Shown here piece after piece: positions 1 through 7,410 of a stretch of 64,000 nt of DNA. The translations under genes were made by a program, and so were the position numbers. Position 1 is the first letter of the stretch. Each line of letters starts with the position of its first letter. Under the pieces are notes generated by a model. The model saw only the letters and a program-made list of their open reading frames with translations, did not search any database and was not told where the DNA came from. The stretch is from Paenibacillus segetis (GTDB taxonomy: Bacteria > Bacillota > Bacilli > Paenibacillales > Paenibacillaceae), in the NCBI RefSeq assembly GCF_014639155.1, contig NZ_BMFT01000001.1, positions 372,001 to 436,000 on the forward strand, in the 5' to 3' direction.

Positions 1-1
1 C

Positions 2-724
2 TTCAAAGCGGTCAAAGCAAGTCTTGTGAAAAGCATTGGTGATGGTAGTAAGAAAAAAACAAATGCTCAAATGGAAGCGCAACTGAATCAGCTTATCTCA
101 AAGTCTGTTATATCTGAGGAAGTTATTGATATATACGAGTCTCTAGGATTAGAGAATCCTGATATTTCAATATTATCTGACAAGTTCTTAGAAGATGTGA
201 AGGCGATGCCTCATAAAAACTTAGCTGTAGAACTTTTGAACCGTCTACTAAATGGGAAAGTCAAAAGTGTACAACGGACTAATTTAATTCAAGCCCGCAA
301 ATTTTCGGAAATGCTAACAGGAGCATTAAATAAATACAATAAGCGAGCGATTGAAACATCGAAAGTTATTGAAGAACTGATCGCACTTGCAAAAGAAATG
401 GATGGGGCATACAAACGTGGAGAAGAAGTAGGCATGATTAGAGAAGAGGTTGCCTTCTATGATGCTCTTGCCTCACATGAAACAGCTGAGGAAGTACTAG
501 GTGATGAAACTCTTAAGATAATTGCTCATGAGTTGACCAAATCTATAAAAGCCAATATGAGTATTGACTGGAACCTACGTGAATCAGCGCGAGCTAAAAT
601 GCGAGTTGCAGTTCGCAAATTGCTTAAAAAGTATGGCTATCCACCTGACTTACAGAAAGAAGCTGTTGAGACTGTAATTAAGCAGGCTGAGTTGATGGTT
701 CAGATGGAGCTGGAGCTTGGATAG
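2..724 (+). CDS. hsdR: Type I restriction enzyme R subunit, C-terminal part
   Basis: This is the C-terminal end of a type I restriction endonuclease motor subunit, which in the family translocates DNA and cleaves it in complex with HsdM and HsdS. The frame is open to the window edge (upstream codons read FKAVKASLV, typical of the family), so the gene starts outside the window; the GTG at 26 is only the first start-like codon. What remains is the helical C-terminal region (DUF3387-like) that docks on the methylase; the helicase and nuclease domains are out of view. A PD-(D/E)XK-type gene follows after 40 bp. I am confident of the family and cannot judge whether the whole system is intact. Confidence 0.9.
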   Translation, partial: FKAVKASLVKSIGDGSKKKTNAQMEAQLNQLISKSVISEEVIDIYESLGLENPDISILSDKFLEDVKAMPHKNLAVELLNRLLNGKVKSVQRTNLIQARKFSEMLTGALNKYNKRAIETSKVIEELIALAKEMDGAYKRGEEVGMIREEVAFYDALASHETAEEVLGDETLKIIAHELTKSIKANMSIDWNLRESARAKMRVAVRKLLKKYGYPPDLQKEAVETVIKQAELMVQMELELG

Positions 725-764
725 AGCAGCGTGTTAATAGGTTTAATTATAGGAGGGTAGTTCC

Positions 765-1676
765 ATGGGAGATATAAAGTTATTCCGTCTTGCTACAGGT
801 GGTGTTGAAGAACTGAGCGGCCACACAGTAACTGTGGAAAGATCTCTTCAAACGTTAATGGAACATAATTTGGAGGCATTATTGGGTATTCGTTTTCTCG
901 CATCAGAATACATAACAGGTAAGCGGCATAGCGGTCGAATTGATACCCTAGGGATTGACGAAGACAATTCTCCAGTCATCTTCGAGTACAAACGTGCAAC
1001 GAATGAGAATGTCATTAATCAGGGACTCTACTATCTTGATTGGTTAATGGACCATCAGGCAGAATTTACTTTGCTAGTTCAGAAAAGATTCGGATCGGAA
1101 GTCTCCCAGGCTATCGATTGGAGTGCTCCACGCTTACTTTGTATTGCGGGTGGTTTTACGAAATTCGACGAATATGCGGTTCAGCAGATTGATCGTAACA
1201 TTGCATTATATACTTATAAAAAATATGGTGATGAGCTCTTGCTGCTTGATCTGGTGAATGCTACAACGGCTAATCAGCCTGTCCATTCGTCTGCAGTTTC
1301 GGCGATTAAAAATACGAATAACAAAACAGTTACAGATTATTTGGCGCAGGCTAGCACAGATCTAACTGACCGTTTTGAGGAACTTAAGGCTTTCATATTG
1401 GCCCTTGGTGATGATGTTCAGATGAACACACTGAAGGATTATATTGCTTTTAAACGAATTAAAAACTTTGCTTGTGTAGAGATTCATCCACAAAAGAAGT
1501 CGATTACAGTCTTTGTAAAGGTGGAACCCGATAAAATAGAACTGCAATCTGGATTTACGCGGGATGTGCGAAATATCGGACATTATGGTACAGGGGATTT
1601 GGAAATAACGATCATGAAGGATGAACACCTGAAGGAAGCCAAAGCATTGATTCAACAAAGTTATGAGATGAGCTAA
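765..1676 (+). CDS. DUF5655-type protein with PD-(D/E)XK nuclease-like N-terminus
   Basis: 303 residues with a clear ribosome binding site (GGAGGG) before ATG 765. The N-terminal half carries the nuclease-fold signature GRIDTLGIDEDN followed by VIFEYKRA, matching the D...ExK pattern of PD-(D/E)XK enzymes (Asp near residue 60, Glu and Lys near 74-76). The C-terminal third (from about residue 200) resembles the DUF5655 domain often found in restriction-associated proteins. It lies 40 bp after hsdR on the same strand, so it is probably an accessory of the restriction locus. Nuclease activity is inferred from the motif only; no substrate can be named. Confidence 0.7.
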   Translation: MGDIKLFRLATGGVEELSGHTVTVERSLQTLMEHNLEALLGIRFLASEYITGKRHSGRIDTLGIDEDNSPVIFEYKRATNENVINQGLYYLDWLMDHQAEFTLLVQKRFGSEVSQAIDWSAPRLLCIAGGFTKFDEYAVQQIDRNIALYTYKKYGDELLLLDLVNATTANQPVHSSAVSAIKNTNNKTVTDYLAQASTDLTDRFEELKAFILALGDDVQMNTLKDYIAFKRIKNFACVEIHPQKKSITVFVKVEPDKIELQSGFTRDVRNIGHYGTGDLEITIMKDEHLKEAKALIQQSYEMS

Positions 1677-1701
1677 CGTTGGGGGAACTAATAATAAAAT
1701 C

Positions 1702-1923
1702 TCAGTCTCCCACCTCAACCAAATCAATAATCTCACTAATATCGCTGATGCTTAATGCATCGGCGATTTTTTCGATATGAGAGAAATTGATGTTTTCTCT
1801 TTTACCGTTGGATAGTTCACTTAGTGCAGCGTGGCGTACATCGGATAAGCGGGAAAGTTCACGTAGTGAGATGCCGTGGCGTTTAAGCAATTCTGGAATT
1901 TTTACGATGACTTTTTTGGCCAT
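1702..1923 (-). CDS. Small XRE-family helix-turn-helix regulator
   Basis: 73 residues consisting almost entirely of a Cro/CI-type helix-turn-helix (ELLKRHGISLRELSRLSD, then HAALSELSNGKR as the recognition region). I use ATG 1923, which has AGAGGTG seven bases upstream, rather than the TTG two codons earlier. It is divergent from the HEPN-like gene at 2029, and the region between them holds strong palindromes, so it probably represses itself and that neighbour. It converges on the DUF5655 gene with 25 bp between the stops. Proteins this small with an XRE fold are often antitoxins or restriction controllers; which applies here is not shown. Confidence 0.8.
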   Translation of the reverse strand: MAKKVIVKIPELLKRHGISLRELSRLSDVRHAALSELSNGKRENINFSHIEKIADALSISDISEIIDLVEVGD

Positions 1924-1948
1924 GAACAATCACCTCTTGAAGTTTGAC

Positions 1949-2003
1949 TATACGCAATAACGTACCATATAATATATTGTGAACTGGTACGCATATGCGT
2001 ATA
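1949..2003. promoter_or_regulatory. Palindromic operator candidate between XRE and HEPN-like genes
   Basis: Nested inverted repeats fill the divergent promoter region: TATACGCA at 1949-1956 is mirrored by TGCGTATA at 1996-2003, CGTACC at 1961-1966 by GGTACG at 1986-1991, and TACGCATATGCGTA at 1988-2001 is a perfect 14-bp palindrome. Two sites for the small XRE protein, one per promoter, would fit. Confidence 0.55.
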
Positions 2004-2028
2004 CTACTAAATTTTGGGAGAATGCTTA

Positions 2029-2502
2029 ATGGGAATTGAGCTTGGCCTAATACAAAGAGAATGTCCTTACTCTGGGTTAAGTAGTTTACATATTAAAACT
2101 GGATTAAAGCTTGAGTATAATACAGTTCAAACCTACATGAACCTCACCCCAATCTTCCTACACCACAATCTCCCCAAACCCTGCCTGATCCTAAGCGACT
2201 GGTCATTAGAAATCATGCTCAAGGCTCTATATATCCAAGAGTGGGGGAGCGTTTTCCCACCTTATAATTTGCCCATAGAAGATTTATTTGATCTGACACG
2301 GAATGGATCGCATGTTGATTTCGACGCTGTGAATTTAATCGAATCGGTAAAGTATCTAGCGAACAGTCCAAGCACATCATGGATACAGCATATGAGCGTA
2401 GCGCATCTTCAGAGGATCATACGGAAAGTGGACGAGCTGTTATGCCGACTTTCCTCGAGAGTTACTAATTCTCCTACCGAACGATATACTTCCATATTTT
2501 AA
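2029..2502 (+). CDS. Uncharacterised protein with HEPN-like segment
   Basis: 157 residues from ATG 2029, which has GGGAG eight bases upstream; a TTG fifteen bases earlier is less likely because it overlaps that site. The stretch SLEIMLKALYIQEWG followed by a P..NL...LF pattern resembles the two core helices of HEPN domains, but I see no clear RxxxxH ribonuclease motif (RNGSH has a shorter spacing). It may therefore be a non-catalytic HEPN protein. It is divergent from an XRE regulator and near a restriction locus, which points to defence or a toxin-antitoxin-like role, but this is inference. The fold call itself is tentative. Confidence 0.5.
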   Translation: MGIELGLIQRECPYSGLSSLHIKTGLKLEYNTVQTYMNLTPIFLHHNLPKPCLILSDWSLEIMLKALYIQEWGSVFPPYNLPIEDLFDLTRNGSHVDFDAVNLIESVKYLANSPSTSWIQHMSVAHLQRIIRKVDELLCRLSSRVTNSPTERYTSIF

Positions 2503-2613
2503 AAGAGTAGGAATATAGAACCTCAAGATGATGTTTCTAACAGATTATAACTTCCAGATATTGATATACTGGCAACAGTAAATTCTATTGAGGCTGGGAG
2601 AAATGAATTAGAG

Positions 2614-3348
2614 ATGACAAACAAAGTAGGATTCAAACTGACTTCGCTATTGGTAGGATTAATGTGTTTATGGGGTTTGGCAGCTGTATTTAAGATGATG
2701 GTGATTTGGTTTCTGTTATTTGGAGTGGTCTCCGTGGTTTATATTATAAAAAATAAGAACACCACATTAAGAGATATTATGATCGGTTGTGTTCTCGGGA
2801 TTATAGCTATGCCAGCCAGCGTGTTTATGGGCGTGTCGTCCATTCTCATTTATATTGGTGCCACCAGTATGATGAAAGGTTCTAGTCATAGAATTATTTT
2901 AATTAAAAATGCTACGAAAAGAGATGTTGTGATCTCGTGTATCACTTTGGTGTTGGTGGGCGTGGTATTAGGGGGGATCAATGTTCTACTTGGCCTCAGC
3001 AGTAATCCTATTAATCCATCATTCCAACTGTCGCATATTTTTGAAGCCATCAAAGCCGGTGTAACGGAAGAAATTATGTTCAGATATTTTCTGTTTGCTC
3101 TTTGTGTTGTCATAGCAGGGGACCACAAGTTTACTAAGCTGCAAAATGTATTATGTTATTTGATTATGGTGTTACCGCATGTGTTCATTCACTTTGAATT
3201 AAGTACTATCAATATCGGAAATATCATCGTGTTATCCCTATTATTTGGACTACCATTTGCATGGCTTCAACGTAAGCGCGATTTGGTATCAGCCATGGGT
3301 TCGCATTCCATTGTAGATATTATTAGGTTTTGTCTGTTTAGTGCGTAG
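2614..3348 (+). CDS. CPBP-family intramembrane metalloprotease
   Basis: 244 residues, mostly hydrophobic, with about seven likely membrane segments. The C-terminal half has the CPBP (CAAX protease/bacteriocin-processing) motifs: EEIMFR around residue 152, a histidine in the LPHVFIHF segment, and a final HSIVD. The family contains glutamic-type membrane endopeptidases related to Rce1, several linked to bacteriocin self-immunity. ATG 2614 has only a distant GGGAG. The gene ends just before a good terminator at 3367. Family assignment is solid; the substrate is unknown. Its place beside restriction-type genes may be chance. Confidence 0.8.
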   Translation: MTNKVGFKLTSLLVGLMCLWGLAAVFKMMVIWFLLFGVVSVVYIIKNKNTTLRDIMIGCVLGIIAMPASVFMGVSSILIYIGATSMMKGSSHRIILIKNATKRDVVISCITLVLVGVVLGGINVLLGLSSNPINPSFQLSHIFEAIKAGVTEEIMFRYFLFALCVVIAGDHKFTKLQNVLCYLIMVLPHVFIHFELSTINIGNIIVLSLLFGLPFAWLQRKRDLVSAMGSHSIVDIIRFCLFSA

Positions 3349-3366
3349 ATGGCGATCATATTATAG

Positions 3367-3393
3367 CCTCCCGTCATAGGGAGGATATTTTTT
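3367..3393 (+). terminator. Rho-independent terminator after CPBP gene
   Basis: CCTCCC pairs with GGGAGG across a six-base loop and is followed by a T run. The hairpin and about 60 bp of downstream sequence recur at 11755 (see that entry). Confidence 0.8.
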
Positions 3394-3577
3394 GTGTATA
3401 AAGTTATATTGATAAAACATTATGTTATAATCGTAATTATTTTAGTAGGCAGTTATGTTTATTCAGGTTGTTGCAGTAGCAAATTGAAGGGGGAGTAATT
3501 GGTTCAGGGATAGCGGAGTATTCGAAGCAACTGACGTTATATTAAATTTCAAGTAGTGGAGGTTTCCGACGAGAAAA

Positions 3578-3648
3578 GCACCCAATTGGGTGCCTTTAAT
3601 TTCGCCTTATAGACGTTACGGTGAACCGTATCACAAGTAACGGCGAAA
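3578..3648 (+). repeat. Dispersed palindromic repeat, copy 1
   Basis: Left hairpin GCACCCAATTGGGTGC (3578-3593), then TTTCGCC, then a GTTACGGTGAACC core and CACAAGTAACGGCGAAA. The flanking TTTCGCC and GGCGAAA are complementary, so the right part can fold into one long hairpin. It sits between two convergent genes. The rest of 3394-3685 holds nothing else I can identify. Confidence 0.8.
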
Positions 3649-3685
3649 AGTTGAGTTGAAGATTGAAGCTTTAATGCTAAATATA

Positions 3686-4597
3686 TCAGGAATAGTTCTC
3701 CATCATTTGATATAAATAATTTCGAAAGTCTTCAACATAGGTTTTGGGCTCTACAACTTTTAGATGAGTGCCGAAGCTTGCTAAAAGTTGAAATCCCATA
3801 CGATTTTGTGGGACATAAATGGTTGCTAATAAAAATCCAGAACTATGGTCTTCAATACTTCTTCGACCATACCTTTCGATGATTTGATCTTTTATGCTAG
3901 GCGATATCCATGCCTTAATCGTGACGAATTCAGGTAGATAATTTGCTTCGTGTACTTGCTCTGACCAATCGTCTCTAGGATGAAACGCGCATTCATCCAT
4001 AGTAATATGATCGATCCGAGATAACTTGAAAGTTCGATATCCCTGTCGATGTAAACAGAATCCTTTCAAGTACCAACTTGATTCGCTAAAATGCAGCTCA
4101 TAGGGCTCGACCATTCTATTCGTCACAGCCCCGTCCTTGTCTGTATAATCAAACGAAACCAGCCTCTTTTTTGAAATGGATTCTTGACATGTCTTTAAGG
4201 TTTCAAGAATCTCGGACCGACCTTCCCAATCATAAAACGATAGTTGAATGGAACTATTTAGAGACAATGGACTAACCATTGCCTCTATTTTTTTTATCGT
4301 TCTTTCAACTTCTTCAGTACGGAGGATTTGTTCCAATCCGCCGAGCGCAGTTAATATATTCTGTAAATCGGAGCTGCTTAAAAGGCGTTTATCAACTTTG
4401 TATTCATCCATTAGGCCGTAGCCCCCTTTGACCCCATTGACAGAGTAGATCGGGATGTTCGATAGGCTCAATGTTTCCATATCGCGAAGGATCGTTCTTT
4501 TGGAGACATTGAATATTTGTGAGAATTCCGTTGTAGAAACAACCTCTTTTTTCAGCAATATCATGATAATCGAAATGAGTCTCTCCACTTTGTCCAT
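3686..4597 (-). CDS. YafY-type HTH and WYL-domain transcriptional regulator
   Basis: 303 residues with a DeoR-like winged helix-turn-helix at 1-60 (TTEFSQIFNVSKRTILRDME), a WYL domain in the middle (the SWYLKGFC strand near residue 170) and a C-terminal WCX-type extension. WYL regulators sense small ligands or nucleic acids and usually control an adjacent gene. This one is divergent from an epoxide-hydrolase-like gene, with a 20-bp near-perfect palindrome between them, so it very likely regulates that hydrolase and itself. AGAGGG precedes ATG 4597. The ligand cannot be told from the sequence. Confidence 0.88.
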   Translation of the reverse strand: MDKVERLISIIMILLKKEVVSTTEFSQIFNVSKRTILRDMETLSLSNIPIYSVNGVKGGYGLMDEYKVDKRLLSSSDLQNILTALGGLEQILRTEEVERTIKKIEAMVSPLSLNSSIQLSFYDWEGRSEILETLKTCQESISKKRLVSFDYTDKDGAVTNRMVEPYELHFSESSWYLKGFCLHRQGYRTFKLSRIDHITMDECAFHPRDDWSEQVHEANYLPEFVTIKAWISPSIKDQIIERYGRRSIEDHSSGFLLATIYVPQNRMGFQLLASFGTHLKVVEPKTYVEDFRNYLYQMMENYS

Positions 4598-4628
4598 AAT
4601 TGCCCTCTTTTTTACATGATTTCAGAAC

Positions 4629-4648
4629 GGTGACACCTAGATGTCACC
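4629..4648. promoter_or_regulatory. Operator candidate for the WYL regulator
   Basis: GGTGACACCTAGATGTCACC is a near-perfect 20-bp inverted repeat. It lies just upstream of a TATACT -10-like box (4659-4664) for the hydrolase gene and 32 bp from the regulator start, the position expected for a shared operator. Confidence 0.6.
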
Positions 4649-4695
4649 TTTTATCCACTATACTACAAGTATCACAAGAAGGAGGTTTTAATTCA

Positions 4696-5637
4696 ATGTT
4701 TAATCCAACCGATTTTCCCAGGCCCACCCTTATTTCAGCCAACGGTGTGGAACTCGAAGTGTTTGAAGCAGGCCGAGAAAATGCAGGAAAACCTATTGTA
4801 CTCTGCCACGGCTGGCCAGAGCATGCCTTTTCTTGGCGCCATCAGATGGACGCACTTGCCGCAGCGGGCTACCATGTCATCGTCCCCAACCAGCGGGGTT
4901 ACGGCAACTCATCCCGTCCGACAGAAGTAACAGACTATGACATTGAACACTTGTCGGGTGATCTCATCGCGCTTCTCGATCACTATGGATACGAGGACGC
5001 TACCTTTGTCGGTCATGACTGGGGTGCATTCGTCGTTTGGGGACTGACCTTGCTGCACCCAAACCGCGTCAATAAAGTGATAAATCTGAGCTTGCCTTAC
5101 CAAGAGCGCGGAGAAAAACCCTGGATCGAGTTCATGGAAGAAATACTTGGCGGCGATTTCTATTTCGTCCACTTCAATCGACAACCAGGCGTCGCGGACG
5201 CCGTATTCGAAGACAATACATACAGGTTCCTTCGCAACCTGTACCGGAAGAACGAGCCTCTCAGAGCACCTGAGCCAGGTATGGCGTTGATCAATCTCGC
5301 CAGAGCAGAAACACCGCTCGGTGAGCCCGTATTGAGCGAAAGCGAGCTGGCCGTTTACGTCTCCGCTTTTGAAACATCAGGGTTCACGGGCAGCATAAAT
5401 TGGTACAGGAACCTTGACCGCAACTGGCGCTTATTGGCGAAAGTGAACCCAATCATCCAGCAGCCGACCCTCATGATCTACGGCGACCGGGATGTGGTTG
5501 CGAAGTCTGAAAACCTGACAAAGTTCGTGCCCAATGTGGAAGTGGTCAATCTGGATTGCGGTCATTGGATCCAGGAAGAAAAGCCGGAAGAAACAAACCA
5601 AGCGATTTTAAAATGGCTGGAACAATGGGAGATGTAG
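4696..5637 (+). CDS. Epoxide-hydrolase-like alpha/beta hydrolase
   Basis: 313 residues from ATG 4696, chosen because GAAGGAGG lies just upstream; an upstream in-frame start at 4600 would run through the promoter and operator. The fold is clear: oxyanion motif HGWPEHAFSW, nucleophile elbow GHDWGA with Asp near residue 108 (Asp rather than Ser, as in epoxide hydrolases and haloalkane dehalogenases), acid Asp in YGDRD, and the base His in CGHW near the C-terminus. It probably hydrolyses an epoxide or related electrophile in the cytoplasm under control of the divergent WYL regulator. The last residues (WLEQWEM) differ from the duplicated tail at 6426, and its 3' end overlaps the next gene. Confidence 0.85.
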   Translation: MFNPTDFPRPTLISANGVELEVFEAGRENAGKPIVLCHGWPEHAFSWRHQMDALAAAGYHVIVPNQRGYGNSSRPTEVTDYDIEHLSGDLIALLDHYGYEDATFVGHDWGAFVVWGLTLLHPNRVNKVINLSLPYQERGEKPWIEFMEEILGGDFYFVHFNRQPGVADAVFEDNTYRFLRNLYRKNEPLRAPEPGMALINLARAETPLGEPVLSESELAVYVSAFETSGFTGSINWYRNLDRNWRLLAKVNPIIQQPTLMIYGDRDVVAKSENLTKFVPNVEVVNLDCGHWIQEEKPEETNQAILKWLEQWEM

Positions 5638-6209
5638 TTTTTTTCAACAACCAAGAAGAGTTTAACGATTGGTTAGAAGAACATCATGCTGAAGCTAGTG
5701 AAATTTGGGTGGGCTATTTTGGGATAAGTACAGGGCGTGCAAGCCTTACTTGGTCTGCATCAGTAGATACCGCTCTTTGTTTTGGGTGGATTGACGGTAT
5801 ACGAAAAACCATTGATAAACAAAGCTATAAGATTCGCTTTACTCCGCGCAAAGTAAATAGTGTATGGAGTGCTGTGAACGTAAAGAAGGTAAAAGCACTA
5901 ATACAGCTTGGAAAGATGAGACCAGAAGGAATGCACGTCTTTAACAACAGAACCGATGCACAAGGCTATTCCTCTGAACAAAGAAACGTGGAACTTGCGA
6001 AAGAATATGAAGAACAAATCAAGGCAAATCAAACAGCCTGGCTATTCTTCACTAATTTATCACCATCCTATAAAAGAGATTCTATCTGGTGGGTAATGAG
6101 CGCCAAGAAAGAAGAAACACGATTAAGAAGGCTTGGAATATTGATCGCTTCATCTGAAGAAGGGCTAAAATTTCAAGATCGCAAAAAAATACAGAATAAG
6201 GAAATATGA
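5625..6209 (+). CDS. YdeI/OmpD-associated family protein
   Basis: 194 residues from ATG 5625 (an in-frame ATG at 5613 is also possible; neither has a good ribosome binding site, so translation may be coupled to the hydrolase it overlaps). The sequence matches the YdeI-like family: W-rich N-terminus (EIWVGYFG, LTWSASVDTALCFGWIDG, IRFTPRK), then a helical C-terminal region. The family is widespread and of unknown molecular function. Unusually, it lies between a complete hydrolase and a second copy of that hydrolase's 3' end, suggesting that recombination put it here. Confidence 0.75.
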   Translation: MGDVVFFNNQEEFNDWLEEHHAEASEIWVGYFGISTGRASLTWSASVDTALCFGWIDGIRKTIDKQSYKIRFTPRKVNSVWSAVNVKKVKALIQLGKMRPEGMHVFNNRTDAQGYSSEQRNVELAKEYEEQIKANQTAWLFFTNLSPSYKRDSIWWVMSAKKEETRLRRLGILIASSEEGLKFQDRKKIQNKEI

Positions 6210-6425
6210 ATAGCAAAAGAATCGTTAAAAGGATTGTTGGTACTGCATAAATGTGGGTCTATTGTTTCCCTGATCTTTAGGAGAGAGGAGCTACTGTATT
6301 TCTCAATCATTTAGGGTTTAATTCTCATCAAAAGTCAGAACGTTTTAAATGCGAGGCATAAATCAAATCGCTAAATGAAGAAGGGATGAAACAGCTCATC
6401 CAAAATCGTAACCCCCTTCATTTTT

Positions 6426-6614
6426 ATGGTACAGCCGACCCTCATGATCTATGGTGACCGGGATACGGTCCAGAGATCTGAAAACCTGACAAAATTTGTG
6501 CCTAATGCGGAAGTGGTCAATCTGGATTGCGGTCATTGGATCCAGCAAGAAAAGCCGGAAGAAACAAACCAAGCGATTTTGAGATGGCTGGAAGAGCAGA
6601 ATGATGCTGAATAG
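6426..6614 (+). pseudogene. Duplicated 3' fragment of an epoxide-hydrolase-like gene
   Basis: Bases from about 6431 to 6590 are roughly 90 percent identical to 5458-5620 of the intact hydrolase. They encode its acid/base end (LMIYGDRD, LDCGHWIQ, EKPEETNQAIL), finishing with a different tail (EEQNDAE). The nucleophile, oxyanion hole and cap are missing, so this cannot be an enzyme. The divergence suggests the relic of a separate paralogue rather than a fresh tandem copy. Between 6210 and 6425 I see no intact gene. Confidence 0.8.
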
Positions 6615-6718
6615 AGTCGCTTAGCAAGCAAAACTTAGAAAAACAATAAGGACACCCAAACAGGCAATGTCATTAAGTTAAGCTCAAAGGTAAGAACGGG
6701 AATAAAAATGGAATTCAA

Positions 6719-6753
6719 AACGGCATGGGAAAGCCCCGTGCCGTTTGTTTTTT
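6719..6753 (+). terminator. Rho-independent terminator after hydrolase relic
   Basis: AACGGCATGGG pairs with CCCCGTGCCGTT around a short loop and is followed by TTTGTTTTTT on the plus strand. Confidence 0.75.
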
Positions 6754-6829
6754 ACTTTACGCAAGGAAAAGGCGTATAACTAACAAAGCAGAAATACTGC
6801 AATAATTGAACAGGCGGAGAGAAAAGCAT

Positions 6830-7000
6830 CGCTCGCTCTATGTTCTGTTCCAATCCAGTAAGATGCTCTTTGTACTGAAGAATGAGGGTAATAAGGACTT
6901 TCAAATTGATTAAGTGGCTTGCATACATGGTTTGCTGAAATGGGTTTTGTTTTGCCGCAACTAGCAGCCGTTGCACCCGTTGGTTAATCCAGTCCTCTGA
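6830..7000 (-). pseudogene. IS110-family transposase fragment
   Basis: The minus strand encodes about 55 residues (INQRVQRLLVAAKQNPFQ, ...SHLINLKVLITLILQYKEHL) that resemble the middle region of IS110-family transposases just before their C-terminal catalytic domain. The DEDD N-terminal domain and the transposase C-terminus are absent and the frame degenerates on both sides. It abuts the truncated gene at 6984-7232 in another frame. No IS ends or target repeats are visible. Confidence 0.5.
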
Positions 7001-7232
7001 CCGGTTGCTTTTGCGTGTAGGGGGCATCTGTTCTCTGCCAGAAGCCACATCGCCAGAACAAAGCTTCACGAATCGTTTCAGGCCGGACTGTACTTGGGTC
7101 ACTGAACTGCCTGAGCCAGAGTTCGAGTGGCTCAGTTGGGTATTTAGCGTAGGGGAAGTGCGACATTTGTCCATCAAAATGGTCATTGATGTAGGTAGTT
7201 AAGGCTTTCTTTTTATTTTCATTAAAGTTCAT
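6984..7232 (-). pseudogene. Truncated uncharacterised gene fused to IS110 remnant
   Basis: 82 residues starting at ATG 7232, with AAAGGAG about 12 bases upstream. I do not recognise the family. The sequence looks like a genuine protein start (MNFNENKKKALTTYINDHF, a TEPLELWLRQF helix, then EALFWRCGFW), but it stops within a few codons of the point where IS110-like coding begins in a different frame. This looks like a gene truncated by the transposase fragment. It may still be translated; function unknown. Confidence 0.4.
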
Positions 7233-7322
7233 GGTCTGGGGGCGCTCCTTTGTTCTTTTTGTGTTGATGGAACAGCCATTATTGACTCCATCTTTGTATG
7301 GTTAGTAGTAAGAAGCAAAAGA

Positions 7323-7394
7323 GCACCCAATCGGGTGCCCTTAAATTTCGCTCTATAGATGATACGGTGAACCGTATCATAAGTGACGGCGAAA
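7323..7394 (+). repeat. Dispersed palindromic repeat, copy 2 (long-arm form)
   Basis: Left hairpin GCACCCAATCGGGTGC, then AAATTTCGC, then GATACGGTGAACCGTATC (perfect inverted repeat) and ATAAGTGACGGCGAAA. The left hairpin read on the minus strand also resembles a terminator for the efflux gene that ends at 7411. Confidence 0.85.
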
Positions 7395-7410
7395 TAAGTG
7401 TTTCGAGACC

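Noticed and set aside
3578-3648. Repeat copy interpreted simply as an ordinary bidirectional terminator.
   Set aside because: The left hairpin may terminate transcription, but the conserved second palindrome and its recurrence elsewhere in the window go beyond a terminator.
4600-4695. Longer start for the epoxide-hydrolase-like gene at 4600.
   Set aside because: It would translate through the operator-like palindrome and the GAAGGAGG site; ATG 4696 fits the family start.
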